Positions 9,709 to 18,623 of a stretch of DNA of 64,000 nucleotides are shown here, one piece after another; position 1 is the first letter of the stretch; each line of letters starts with the position of its first letter. The position numbers and the translations under genes were made by a program. A model generated the notes under the pieces. It searched no databases. It was given only the letters and a program-made list of their open reading frames with translations, and had not been told where the DNA came from. Source of the DNA: an uncultured Spirochaetaceae bacterium (lineage in GTDB: Bacteria > Spirochaetota > Spirochaetia > Treponematales > Treponemataceae). The stretch spans positions 289,698-353,697 of the forward strand of contig CADCLG010000001.1 in NCBI GenBank assembly GCA_902802305.1, read 5' to 3'.

Positions 9709-10136
9709 AAAATATTTATCTACTTGATACAAATATAATCTCTCAGGTAACAAAAACAAATCCAGATGCTGCTTTGATTTCCAATCTGGAGATTCACTCT
9801 CAGAATTGCTGTATAAGCAGTATTACCTGGTTTGAACTGAAAAATGGGGTTGAACTGTTGGAAGATGGACGTAAAAAAGAGAAGCTGCGTTCCTTTTTGT
9901 ATGATTATGTACAATCTTCTTTTCCAGTTATTCCTTATGATGAAAATGCTGCTTCTATAAATGCTGATATTACCAGCGTACTGATTCCAGAAGGAAAAAC
10001 ATCTCCGATTTTAGATACTCAAATTGCTTCTGTGGCTATTGCAAATAATTTGATTCTTGTTACAGATAATATAAAGGATTTTGATGTTTTTAAAAAACGA
10101 TTTGGACTGATGATGGAAAATTGGAAAGCAGGTTGA
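9705..10136 (+). CDS. PIN-domain toxin, VapC-like ribonuclease
   Basis: 143 residues beginning with TTG at 9705; AAGGAGGG at 9692-9699 gives a strong ribosome site and translational coupling to the antitoxin. PIN-domain acidic residues are visible: LLDTNIISQ near the N-terminus, WFELKNGVE around residue 47, LDTQIASVA and VTDNIKDF in the C-terminal half. Family members are Mg-dependent RNases that block translation by cutting tRNA or rRNA. The RNA target here is unknown. Pairing with a Phd-type antitoxin is common. Confidence 0.88.
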   Translation: MKNIYLLDTNIISQVTKTNPDAALISNLEIHSQNCCISSITWFELKNGVELLEDGRKKEKLRSFLYDYVQSSFPVIPYDENAASINADITSVLIPEGKTSPILDTQIASVAIANNLILVTDNIKDFDVFKKRFGLMMENWKAG

Positions 10137-10198
10137 AAAATCTGGCTGTCGTTTACGGCTTGTAGTCTAAAAAACAAAAGTATAATATATTATTAAAT

Positions 10199-11671
10199 AT
10201 GGGTATGGTTGCTGAAAAACTTGAAAAAGAAAGAATCATTCACGCAGTAAAAACTCCCTTAAAACATAAGGAAGAGTTAGGTCAGTATTTTACACCTTAT
10301 CCAATTGCTCACTTTATGTCTTCTTTGTTTCCTGTTACCAACAAGAAAATAAGGCTCCTTGACCCAGGAGCAGGTATAGGGACTCTTTCGTGTTCGTTTA
10401 TGGAACGAATTGCAAAAGAAAAATGGAATACTCCTGATATCCATGTTTCTGCTTATGATATTGATAAAGATATTTATTCAATATTAAATGAAAATCTTGC
10501 AGCCTCGAGTTCTGTATTTAAGAAATCTGATTATGAGATTTTTTCAGAGGATTTTTTAGAAAAAACTTCTTTTGAATATAGTAGAAAAATTAATGAAACT
10601 TATACACATGTAATAATGAATCCTCCTTACAAGAAAATACAGACAAAATCAAAAGAAAGGCAGTCTGCACGTACTTTTGGACTTGAAACTGTAAATCTTT
10701 ATTCCGCTTTTATGGGAGCTGCTATTTCTTTGACAGAGGATAATGGCTATATTGTTGCTATTGTTCCTCGCAGTTTTTGTAATGGTGTCTATTATAAGCC
10801 ATTTAGAGAATTCATTTTAAAGAGTTGTGCAATTAAACATATTCATCTTTTTGAATCAAGGGATAAAGCGTTTAAAGATGAAGCTGTTTTGCAGGAAAAT
10901 ATCATAATCATGTTGCAAAAAAATGCAAAACAGGGAAATGTGAAAATTTCATATTGTAAAGATGATTCTTTTATCGGTCTTTCAGAATTTGATACACCAT
11001 TTTCTCAGATTTTATATAAAGATGATAAAGAAAAATATTTTCATATTCCTACAAAACAACAATTGGGAACAGAACCCCCTACTGTATATTCAAATCTAAA
11101 GGATTTAAAAATAAGTGTTTCTACAGGACCAATCGTTGATTTTAGAATGAAAGAGATTTTAAGAAAAAATTATGAGGAAAAGTCTTTTCCTCTTATTTAT
11201 CCAGTTCATTTAAAAAATCATCGCCTTATATGGCCTCAAACTTCAAAAAAGCCGAATGCAATTGTGGAATCAGAAGTACTGAAAAAACAACTTTTTCCAA
11301 AAGGTTTTTATGTTTTGGTAAAGCGTTTCTCGACAAAAGAAGAAAAGAAAAGGATTGTAGCTAGTCTTATTACCCCGAATGATTTTATTAATGATGGAAT
11401 TGCTTTTGAAAATCATTTAAATGTTTTTCATCTTAAAAAATCTTCTCTTAATGAAAATATTGCCTATGGTTTGGTTTGTTGGCTTAATTCAACCTATATA
11501 GATGAGAAGTTTCGACTTTTTAGTGGACATACACAGGTTAATGCAACGGATTTACGAAATCTTCCGTATCCATCTATCGAAGATTTAGAAAAGATTGGAA
11601 AGAAAATAAAAAAATATAAAGAATGGAATCAGCAGATTTTTGATGAGTTATCTGAGGAAGTAACAAAATGA
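10199..11671 (+). CDS. N6-adenine DNA methyltransferase, BsuBI/PstI type
   Basis: 490 residues. Motif I LDPGAGIGTLS (SAM binding) is followed by the catalytic NPPYKK (motif IV) near residue 140 and a C-terminal region likely responsible for target recognition. Length and order match M.BsuBI/M.PstI, which methylate adenine in CTGCAG; the linked endonuclease supports the same site. Its stop overlaps the nuclease start by 4 bases. TATATT at 10186-10191 lies 7 bp before the ATG and no Shine-Dalgarno is present; ATG at 10205 is an alternative start. CTGCAG occurs in this window (for example 6500 and 7066), so the host DNA would need protection. Confidence 0.88.
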   Translation: MGMVAEKLEKERIIHAVKTPLKHKEELGQYFTPYPIAHFMSSLFPVTNKKIRLLDPGAGIGTLSCSFMERIAKEKWNTPDIHVSAYDIDKDIYSILNENLAASSSVFKKSDYEIFSEDFLEKTSFEYSRKINETYTHVIMNPPYKKIQTKSKERQSARTFGLETVNLYSAFMGAAISLTEDNGYIVAIVPRSFCNGVYYKPFREFILKSCAIKHIHLFESRDKAFKDEAVLQENIIIMLQKNAKQGNVKISYCKDDSFIGLSEFDTPFSQILYKDDKEKYFHIPTKQQLGTEPPTVYSNLKDLKISVSTGPIVDFRMKEILRKNYEEKSFPLIYPVHLKNHRLIWPQTSKKPNAIVESEVLKKQLFPKGFYVLVKRFSTKEEKKRIVASLITPNDFINDGIAFENHLNVFHLKKSSLNENIAYGLVCWLNSTYIDEKFRLFSGHTQVNATDLRNLPYPSIEDLEKIGKKIKKYKEWNQQIFDELSEEVTK

Positions 11672-12624
11672 AACTTGAAGAACAGATAAGACAAAAACTT
11701 GAAGAAGCTGTGGATATTTTGAAAAGGTTTGGTATGCCTTCTGCACAGCAAAATGAACGGACTGCGTATTGTTTGCTTGCATTGTTAAATATTACCCCCG
11801 AAAAAGAATGGAAGAATGCAGAAAAGCCTCTTGTTGGAATTACTCCGATGATGACTTTTGCAAAAGAATATTACAATAAGGATTATGCACCTAATACCCG
11901 TGAAACATTTCGAAGATTCAGTACACATCAAATGATACAGGCTGGAATTGTGCTTTATAATCCTGACAAGCCAGAGCGTGCAGTTAATAGTCCAAACGCT
12001 GTTTATCAGATTTCGGATGCAGCTTTATTTGTTATAAAAGCATATAAAACGAAAAAGTTTGATTCATTGCTTAATAATTTTATAAAAAATCAACCGACTC
12101 TTTCTGCTCAATATGCTCATGAAAGAGAAATGAAAATGGTTTCTGTAAAAATCAAAAAAAATCATAGTATTCAAATCTCTCCAGGAAAACACAGTGAATT
12201 AATCCGTGATATCATTGAGCAAATGGCACCACGATTTTTACCAGATAGTTCTTTGATTTATGTAGGTGATACTGGTGAAAAATGGGGATATTATGATCAG
12301 GAACTTGCAGGTAATCTTTTATTTGATGTTCAGCAGCATGGAAAAATGCCTGATGTAATTTTGTATGTTGAGAATAAAAAGTGGCTTGTTCTTGTAGAAT
12401 CAGTAACTTCTCATGGACCAGTTGATAGCAAACGCTATATTGAACTTGAAAATCTTTTTAGTAATGTAACTGCTGATAAAGTCTATATATCGGCTTTTCC
12501 TGATAAGAAAACATTCACTCATTATGCTCAAGAAATTGCATGGGATACTGAAGCATGGATTGCTGATAATCCAACACATATGATTCATTTTAATGGAGAC
12601 AAATTTCTCGGTCCACATAAATAG
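11668..12624 (+). CDS. Type II restriction endonuclease, BsuBI/PstI family
   Basis: 318 residues, the usual length for R.BsuBI/R.PstI. The C-terminal catalytic domain is recognisable from DTGEKWGYYD, GKMPDVILY and LVESVTSHGPVDSKRYIELE; the PD and the Glu of VESVTSHGP probably form the metal-binding site. The N-terminal half (about 1-170) fits the helical N-terminal domain of this family. Predicted specificity is CTGCAG by analogy; this is inference. ATGA overlap with the methyltransferase ensures that modification is translated first. It converges on the HTH regulator gene, 54 bp away. Confidence 0.9.
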   Translation: MKLEEQIRQKLEEAVDILKRFGMPSAQQNERTAYCLLALLNITPEKEWKNAEKPLVGITPMMTFAKEYYNKDYAPNTRETFRRFSTHQMIQAGIVLYNPDKPERAVNSPNAVYQISDAALFVIKAYKTKKFDSLLNNFIKNQPTLSAQYAHEREMKMVSVKIKKNHSIQISPGKHSELIRDIIEQMAPRFLPDSSLIYVGDTGEKWGYYDQELAGNLLFDVQQHGKMPDVILYVENKKWLVLVESVTSHGPVDSKRYIELENLFSNVTADKVYISAFPDKKTFTHYAQEIAWDTEAWIADNPTHMIHFNGDKFLGPHK

Positions 12625-12678
12625 CAACTTGTACATTTTATGGAAAGACTTTGATTATCTATCCATGATGTTTTCTAT

Positions 12679-13002
12679 TTATTTATCCTTTTTATCTTTA
12701 GGTGCCCGCTTCCTTGTAATCAGTTTTAAATCCTGCAGCTTCCTGCCTAATTCGTCATCTTTTGCAACCTGTAACATATCCTTTTCCAGACTCAAGGAAT
12801 TAAGGACCGACATATATATTCCCATTGCAACTGACGGCGAACCTTTTTCAACATTTACAAGTGTAGCCCTGCTTATTCCTGCTCGTTCTGACACAAGTTC
12901 GCTTGATAGACCCCTTCTTAAACGAGCCAGTTTGATATTTTCACCTAATTCTGTTAAAACCTTCTGAACTGAAGGTAATAAAACAACAGCATTCTTTCCC
13001 AT
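12679..13002 (-). CDS. XRE-family HTH regulator, HipB-like, without HipA
   Basis: 107 residues. Helix-turn-helix at about 20-75 (ENIKLARLRRGLS, ERAGISRATLVNVEKG), then a C-terminal segment DDELGRKLQDLKL ending in a Lys-rich tail. From memory, this HTH type normally precedes a HipA-family kinase toxin as its antitoxin. Here no hipA follows: the next gene on the left is the converging restriction enzyme. It could be a leftover antitoxin, or a controller for the restriction-modification pair or the ABC operon. The start ATG lies 12 bp from a perfect palindrome that may be its operator. Confidence 0.82.
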   Translation of the reverse strand: MGKNAVVLLPSVQKVLTELGENIKLARLRRGLSSELVSERAGISRATLVNVEKGSPSVAMGIYMSVLNSLSLEKDMLQVAKDDELGRKLQDLKLITRKRAPKDKKDK

Positions 13003-13013
13003 AACATCTATAA

Positions 13014-13149
13014 TTATAGACTATAATGCACAATTTGTATATAAATATAGACATTATATCTCAAAAAACTTAATTCTATCATTTGTTTGCCAGCATGTTC
13101 CCTTAAACTGCTTGGATGTGGACTTTTGCCATGCTATTATAGATTATAA
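13014..13149. promoter_or_regulatory. Three related palindromic sites, candidate HTH operators
   Basis: TTATAGACTATAA (13014-13026) is a perfect palindrome around a central A. TTATAGATTATAA (13137-13149) differs at one base. A looser copy, TATAGACATTATA, lies at 13046-13058. They fill the gap between the divergent HTH gene and the ABC exporter, so one regulator could act on both. The rest of the 190-bp gap is AT-rich without other clear features. Confidence 0.5.
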
Positions 13150-13193
13150 CTTTTATTTTTGTTATATTTGTATTATCAGGATAGTTGGTTCAA

Positions 13194-14945
13194 ATGGAAA
13201 ACAAACTTAATTTAGCAAAATATTTTAAACGGTATGCCACTTTATATTTAATTGCAGTTTTTTCTATGGCATTTTCAACCTGGCTTGATATGATTGCGCC
13301 TATTATTGTTCAGCATATTGTTGACGATGTTCTTGTTGCGCATAATATAGATTTGCTTAAGGGCTTGCTGCTGGGAATCTTGGGCATTGGTCTTGGTCGC
13401 TGTGTTTTTCAGTATACAAAAGAGTTTATCTGTGACTGGTGCGGAAGTAAAATTGCTTCGGAAGTGCGTATAAATCTTTTTCAGAAAATCCAGAGTCTTT
13501 CGGCTAACTTTTTTGACGGTATTAATTCCGGAGAGTTGATGAGCCGTGTTAAGGATGATGTTGACCGAATCTGGGATGTTGCGGCTTTTATGGGGATTTT
13601 GATTGCCGAAGTCGTACTGCGTGCTGTGATTACTACTTTTTATATGTTCAATCTTAACTGGAAGCTGGCAATTATTCCGACTCTTTTTATGTTTGTTGCC
13701 GGTTTTATTGCAATCCGCATGGAAAAAAAACTTGATGATGTTTTTGGTGCTATTGCTCAGGAAAACTCGGAGCTTAATAATACTGCGGCTGAAAATCTTG
13801 CAGGGGTAAGAACTGTTAAGGCTTTTGCTCGTGAAGATTTTGAAATCAAAAAGTTTCATAAGCATAATCAGAAGTATTATGAATTGAACATTACCCAGTC
13901 TAAGATTTTTGTTCATTATAATCCTATGGTTCAGGCTATAACCAGGCTGCTCCCGGCGGTAATGCTCATTTTGGGTGGGCTTTTTGTTATAAAGGAAGAA
14001 ATGACTGTTGGTCAACTTATTGCCTTTATTCAGTATGTGGGTAATATTGTCTGGCCTATGGAAATGCTGGGCTGGCTTACAAATGGTCTTTCAAGTGCAA
14101 AGGCTAGTATTAAGCGCCTGAACAAAATCTACGAGCAGACACCTCAGATTAATGATGAATCGGCTCTTGCATCTCAAAATGCTGATGAACAGATTAATAC
14201 GGCACTTTTTAATCAGTTTGATTTGAATGGAGCAATTTCTTTTGAAAATGTAACTTACGAGGCTGGCGGTCGCAAGATTCTGGATAATGTAAGTTTTGAT
14301 ATTAAGGCTGGACAGACTCTTGGTATTATGGGAGCGACTGGAAGCGGTAAGACTACAATTATAAATCTGCTCAAGCGAATGTATGATGTTACGGGCGGTT
14401 CTATAAAACTGGATGGTATTGATATACGAAATCTTCCGCTTAATACTTTGCGTCGAAGTATTGCCTGTGTCATGCAGGATGTATTTTTGTTCAGTGATAC
14501 TATTGAAGGAAATATCCGCCTTGGTGAAAAAGAAACTATGTCTAAGCCAACGGTTATGCAGGCACTGGAAAAAGCTCAGGCTCTTGGTTTTGTAAATGAA
14601 ATGAAGGATGCTGAAAACACTGTAATTGGTGAGCGTGGTGTTGGCTTGAGTGGCGGTCAGAAGCAGCGTATTACGATTGCAAGGGCTTTGGCTCGCAATA
14701 CGCCTGTTCTGGTTCTGGATGATTCTACTTCGGCTCTGGATACTGAGACTGAACAGGATATTCAGCAGGTTTTGGAAGGCTTGCATGGTATGACAAAAAT
14801 AATTATTGGTCACCGAATAAGCAGTGTGCGAAAGGCGGATAAGATTATTGTTCTTGATGGCGGTCATATTGTAGAAGAGGGTACTCACGAGGAACTTCTG
14901 GCTAAGGGCGGTCTTTATAAAGAAACCTATGATTCACAACGATGA
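13194..14945 (+). CDS. ABC exporter half, degenerate ATPase site subunit
   Basis: 583 residues: six membrane helices (about 15-300) then a nucleotide-binding domain with Walker A GATGSGKT, signature LSGGQ, Walker B VLVLDDSTSALD and the H-loop His in IIIGHRIS. The usual catalytic Glu after Walker B is Asp here, the hallmark of the degenerate half in heterodimeric exporters such as TM287/288. It would pair with the next gene product to export drugs, lipids or peptides across the inner membrane. Start is uncertain: TTG at 13185 is in frame, but AGGA at 13178-13181 is badly spaced for either. Nine bp separate it from the partner gene. Confidence 0.87.
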   Translation: MENKLNLAKYFKRYATLYLIAVFSMAFSTWLDMIAPIIVQHIVDDVLVAHNIDLLKGLLLGILGIGLGRCVFQYTKEFICDWCGSKIASEVRINLFQKIQSLSANFFDGINSGELMSRVKDDVDRIWDVAAFMGILIAEVVLRAVITTFYMFNLNWKLAIIPTLFMFVAGFIAIRMEKKLDDVFGAIAQENSELNNTAAENLAGVRTVKAFAREDFEIKKFHKHNQKYYELNITQSKIFVHYNPMVQAITRLLPAVMLILGGLFVIKEEMTVGQLIAFIQYVGNIVWPMEMLGWLTNGLSSAKASIKRLNKIYEQTPQINDESALASQNADEQINTALFNQFDLNGAISFENVTYEAGGRKILDNVSFDIKAGQTLGIMGATGSGKTTIINLLKRMYDVTGGSIKLDGIDIRNLPLNTLRRSIACVMQDVFLFSDTIEGNIRLGEKETMSKPTVMQALEKAQALGFVNEMKDAENTVIGERGVGLSGGQKQRITIARALARNTPVLVLDDSTSALDTETEQDIQQVLEGLHGMTKIIIGHRISSVRKADKIIVLDGGHIVEEGTHEELLAKGGLYKETYDSQR

Positions 14946-14954
14946 GGTGAAGTT

Positions 14955-16724
14955 ATGGCAATAAATAGTTATAAACAGGATGAAGCAGCGGTAAAAAAGA
15001 GTAAGTTTGCGACTATTCCGAGACTTTTTAAATATCTTTTGCGTTATAAGGGCAGAGTTTTTCTGGTTCTTTTGCTGATGGCATTTGGTACAGTTATTGA
15101 TTTGATTAATCCTTTGATTATGGAAAAGGCTGTTGATAATTATATTGTTCCAGGTGACATTCCGGGGCTGATTAAAATTGTAATCATTTTTGCAACTTTG
15201 AATATTCTTATGATTCTTGCAATTAAGTTCCGTATGCTGATTATGGCAAAAACGAGTAACAAGGTTATTCAGGATATAAGACAGCAGCTTTATGATCATA
15301 TTCAAAAGCTGGATTTGAAGTTCTTTGATTCTCGTCCAAGTGGAAAAATCCTTGCACGAATTATCGGTGATACTAACTCGCTTAAAGACATTATTGAAAA
15401 TGCCGTTACAACTTTTATTCCAAATCTTATTACGGTTGTTGCGGTTATGGCAATTATGTTTGCAAAGAATGTAAAGCTTGCTCTGGCGGCTTTGTGTTCT
15501 CTTCCGCTACTGATTGTTGGGGTTTTTCTGATTTCTATTAAGGCAGAAAAATACTGGAAGGCAAAGAGACAAAAATCTTCAAACATGAACGCTTTTATTA
15601 ACGAGGATTTGTCGGGAATCAAAATAATTCAGAGCTTTAGGGCTGAAACCGAAACGGATAAAACCTTTCAGGAGCTTGTATGGGCTGACCGCAAGGAGTT
15701 TTTGAACGCTGTACGCTGGTGTGATGCTTTTGGTTCCTGGATTGATTTGTGCTGGAGTGTAGGAACTATGGCACTTTATCTGGTGGGAATTAAGATTCTT
15801 GGAATTGATAATGTTTCAATCGGTACTTATATTGCCTTTGGTTCTTACGTGGGTATGTTCTGGCAGCCTATTATGAATCTTAGTAATTTCTATAATCAGG
15901 CAATTAATGCGGCCAGTGGTGCAGAGCGTATTTTTGAAATCATTGATACTCAGCCAACTGTGGTTAATCATCCTGATGCTAAGCCTATGCCACCAATTAA
16001 GGGAGATGTTAATTTCTGCAAGGTTACTTTTGGTTATGATAACGAAACCGATGTTCTTAGTGATGTTAGTTTTAATGTTAATGCGGGGGAAACTATTGCA
16101 TTGGTTGGTCCTACAGGGGCCGGCAAATCTACAATCGTAAATCTTTTGAGCAGATTTTATGACATAAAGAGCGGACAGATTTTGATTGATGGTAAGGATA
16201 TTCGCGAGGTTACGATTGACAGTCTTAGGACTCAGATGGGAATAATGACTCAGGATAATTATATCTTCTCTGGTACAATCCGCGAAAATATTATGTATGG
16301 AAGACTTGATGCCAGTGAAGAGGAAATGATTGAGGCTGCAAAGGCGGTTCATGCTGATGATTTTATTCGTGAGCTTGAAAAGGGCTATGATACAAAGCTT
16401 ACTGCCCGAGGTGGTGAATTGAGTAATGGCCAGAGACAGCTGGTTGCTTTTGCAAGGACTATGCTTTCTGCACCTAGGATTCTTATTTTGGATGAGGCAA
16501 CAAGTAGTATTGATACTAAAACTGAGCTTATGATTCAAAAGGGAATTGCAAGTATTCTTAAAAATCGCACTAGTTTTGTAATTGCCCACAGGCTTTCTAC
16601 TATTCAGAATGCTGACCGTATTTTTGTAATTGATGATGGTGGAATTGTTGAAAGTGGAACGCCGGCAGAGTTGATGGCTAAGAAAGGGGCTTATTACAAT
16701 TTGTATCAGAAACAGTTTGCCTGA
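14955..16724 (+). CDS. ABC exporter half, canonical Walker B subunit
   Basis: 589 residues: six membrane helices (about 20-310) and an ATPase domain with Walker A GPTGAGKST, Walker B LILDEATSSID with the catalytic Glu, and H-loop IAHRLS. The signature motif is LSNGQ rather than LSGGQ. That deviation fits with the Asp in the partner's Walker B: the two altered elements meet in the same composite site, leaving one working and one degenerate ATP site. GAGGTGA precedes the ATG. The GH35 gene follows 21 bp downstream, so a substrate link to sugars is possible but unproven. Confidence 0.88.
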   Translation: MAINSYKQDEAAVKKSKFATIPRLFKYLLRYKGRVFLVLLLMAFGTVIDLINPLIMEKAVDNYIVPGDIPGLIKIVIIFATLNILMILAIKFRMLIMAKTSNKVIQDIRQQLYDHIQKLDLKFFDSRPSGKILARIIGDTNSLKDIIENAVTTFIPNLITVVAVMAIMFAKNVKLALAALCSLPLLIVGVFLISIKAEKYWKAKRQKSSNMNAFINEDLSGIKIIQSFRAETETDKTFQELVWADRKEFLNAVRWCDAFGSWIDLCWSVGTMALYLVGIKILGIDNVSIGTYIAFGSYVGMFWQPIMNLSNFYNQAINAASGAERIFEIIDTQPTVVNHPDAKPMPPIKGDVNFCKVTFGYDNETDVLSDVSFNVNAGETIALVGPTGAGKSTIVNLLSRFYDIKSGQILIDGKDIREVTIDSLRTQMGIMTQDNYIFSGTIRENIMYGRLDASEEEMIEAAKAVHADDFIRELEKGYDTKLTARGGELSNGQRQLVAFARTMLSAPRILILDEATSSIDTKTELMIQKGIASILKNRTSFVIAHRLSTIQNADRIFVIDDGGIVESGTPAELMAKKGAYYNLYQKQFA

Positions 16725-16745
16725 TGATGCAAGAGGGGTTGTGGA

Positions 16746-18605
16746 ATGGGTAGGTTTGAGATAAAAGATGATTTTTATCTGGATGGAAAAAAGTTCAAGA
16801 TTATTTCGGGAGCCCTTCATTATTTTAGGGTAAGGCCGGAATACTGGCAGGACAGACTTGAAAAATTAAAGAACTTTGGCTGCAACACAGTAGAAACTTA
16901 TATTCCCTGGAACTTTCATGAGCCGGAAAAAGGCGAGTTTTTATGGGAGGGCGATCGGGATTTTGTAAGGTTTATTGAAATTGCTGAGTCGCTTGGTTTG
17001 TATATTATTATCCGTCCTTCTCCTTTTATCTGTGCTGAATGGGAGTTTGGAGGTCTTCCTTACTGGCTTTTACGTGAGGATGGCATGAAGCTTCGTTCTT
17101 CTTATGGACCTTATCTGGAGCATGTAAAAGACTATTATAATCAGCTTATTCCTCGTCTTGTACCTCATCAAATTGACAGAGGCGGAAAAATAATTCTTGT
17201 ACAAATTGAAAATGAATATGGTTATTTTGGACGGGATAAAAAGTATTTGCAATTTCTGGCAGATTGTCTACGGGAGCAGGGCATAACTGTTCCATTTGTA
17301 ACTTCTGATGGTCCCTGGGGCTGGGCCTTAAAAAATGGTTCTATACCGGACGCCCTTCCTACCGCTAATTTTGGTTCAAAGGCAGCAATGCAGTTTGGAG
17401 CACTCAGACGCAAGGGAAGAAAAAATGGTCCGCTCATGTGTATGGAGTTCTGGGCCGGCTGGTTTGATGCCTGGGGAAATGGTGGACATAAAAAATCGAA
17501 TCTGGAGCAGAATAAAAAAGATCTCATCTACATGCTGGAAAATGGTAATGTGAATTTTTATATGTTCCACGGCGGAACTAATTTTGGCTTTATGAACGGG
17601 TCAAATTATTATACAAAGCTTACTCCCGATACAACTTCTTATGATTATGATGCAGTCTTGAGCGAATGTGGCGATATTACGGAAAAATACAAAGTTCTTC
17701 ACGATGTGGTAAAGGTTTATAATCCGGGCGTGGTAACAAAACAGCTTACGCTTTCTACTAAAATCCAGAAAAAATCTTTTGGGAAAATTCCCCTCTGCAA
17801 GGCGACCGGACTTTTTGAAAATTTGGAAAAACTTTCTTCTCCTTCTGTCAGTGAAAATCCTCTTAGTATGGAAAAACTGGGAGTTGGAAGTGGTTATGTT
17901 CTTTATAAAAGCAAGCTGGATTGTTCTGATGGGGAAGACAAGGTAAAAATTAAGTTTAACTCGGCAAATGACCGTTTGATTGGATTTTTGGGTTCAGACA
18001 AAGGTCGGCAGAATTTACAAAACTTACAAAATTTACAGAATTTACAGAACTTACAGAAGGTTTTTACGCTTTTTGACAGGGAAATTGCTAAGGGAGCGAC
18101 TTTTTCTGATATCAACAAATCGGACGCTGGTGAAAAGGTCCTTTACATTCTGGCAGAAAATCTTGGAAGGGTGAACTTTGGCGGAAGAATCAAAAAGCAG
18201 CAAAAGGGAATTACGGGCGACGTAAAAATAAAGGGAAAGTGCGTGAAAAACTGGCAGGCTTATCCTCTTTCTTTTGATACTGAGCAGATGGAAAAGCTTG
18301 ATTTTAATGCTGGGTACACAAAGGGATTGCCGGGCTTTTATCTTTTTGAGTTTGATTATGAGCCGGAGAATGAAAACGAATCCAATATTTATATGGATAC
18401 TTTTCTTGATTTTTCCGGTTGGGGAAAAGGTTTTGCTTATATCAATGGTTTTAATCTTGGCCGTTACTGGAATATCGGTCCACAGAAAAGACTTTACATT
18501 CCGGGACCGCTTTTGAAAAAAGGAAAAAACACAATCATCCTTTTTGAGAGCGAAGGCATAACTTCTGATTCAATAGAATTATGCGACGCTCCAGATTTAG
18601 GATGA
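16746..18605 (+). CDS. Beta-galactosidase, GH35 family
   Basis: 619 residues with no signal peptide, so probably cytoplasmic. The TIM-barrel N-terminal part has the acid/base Glu157 in QIENEYGYF and the nucleophile Glu234 in CMEFWAGWFD. The C-terminal part has jelly-roll features ending GWGKGFAYINGFNLGRYW. GH35 enzymes release terminal beta-galactose. A run of NLQ repeats (about residues 423-437) sits in the linker between domains and is absent from relatives I recall. GAGGGG lies ahead of the ATG. It follows the ABC exporter genes closely and could be in their operon. Confidence 0.9.
   Translation: MGRFEIKDDFYLDGKKFKIISGALHYFRVRPEYWQDRLEKLKNFGCNTVETYIPWNFHEPEKGEFLWEGDRDFVRFIEIAESLGLYIIIRPSPFICAEWEFGGLPYWLLREDGMKLRSSYGPYLEHVKDYYNQLIPRLVPHQIDRGGKIILVQIENEYGYFGRDKKYLQFLADCLREQGITVPFVTSDGPWGWALKNGSIPDALPTANFGSKAAMQFGALRRKGRKNGPLMCMEFWAGWFDAWGNGGHKKSNLEQNKKDLIYMLENGNVNFYMFHGGTNFGFMNGSNYYTKLTPDTTSYDYDAVLSECGDITEKYKVLHDVVKVYNPGVVTKQLTLSTKIQKKSFGKIPLCKATGLFENLEKLSSPSVSENPLSMEKLGVGSGYVLYKSKLDCSDGEDKVKIKFNSANDRLIGFLGSDKGRQNLQNLQNLQNLQNLQKVFTLFDREIAKGATFSDINKSDAGEKVLYILAENLGRVNFGGRIKKQQKGITGDVKIKGKCVKNWQAYPLSFDTEQMEKLDFNAGYTKGLPGFYLFEFDYEPENENESNIYMDTFLDFSGWGKGFAYINGFNLGRYWNIGPQKRLYIPGPLLKKGKNTIILFESEGITSDSIELCDAPDLG
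18012..18056 (+). repeat. Five 9-bp repeats encoding Asn-Leu-Gln
   Basis: Units AATTTACAA/AACTTACAA/AATTTACAG in frame within the GH35 gene. Because each unit is 9 bp, slippage would change the linker by three residues and never shift the frame. Confidence 0.9.
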
Positions 18606-18623
18606 TCTTTTTCTGAACTAAAA

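Noticed and set aside
13275..14015. 246-codon minus-strand frame opposite the ABC exporter
   Set aside because: Antisense to a well-supported gene, with low-complexity Asn/Ile-rich translation and no ribosome site.
15816..16820. 334-codon minus-strand frame
   Set aside because: Antisense to the second ABC half and to the GH35 start; no motifs, composition of a shadow.
18012..18056. Short 9-bp repeats considered as an iteron or CRISPR
   Set aside because: They are contiguous, in frame, and lie inside GH35.
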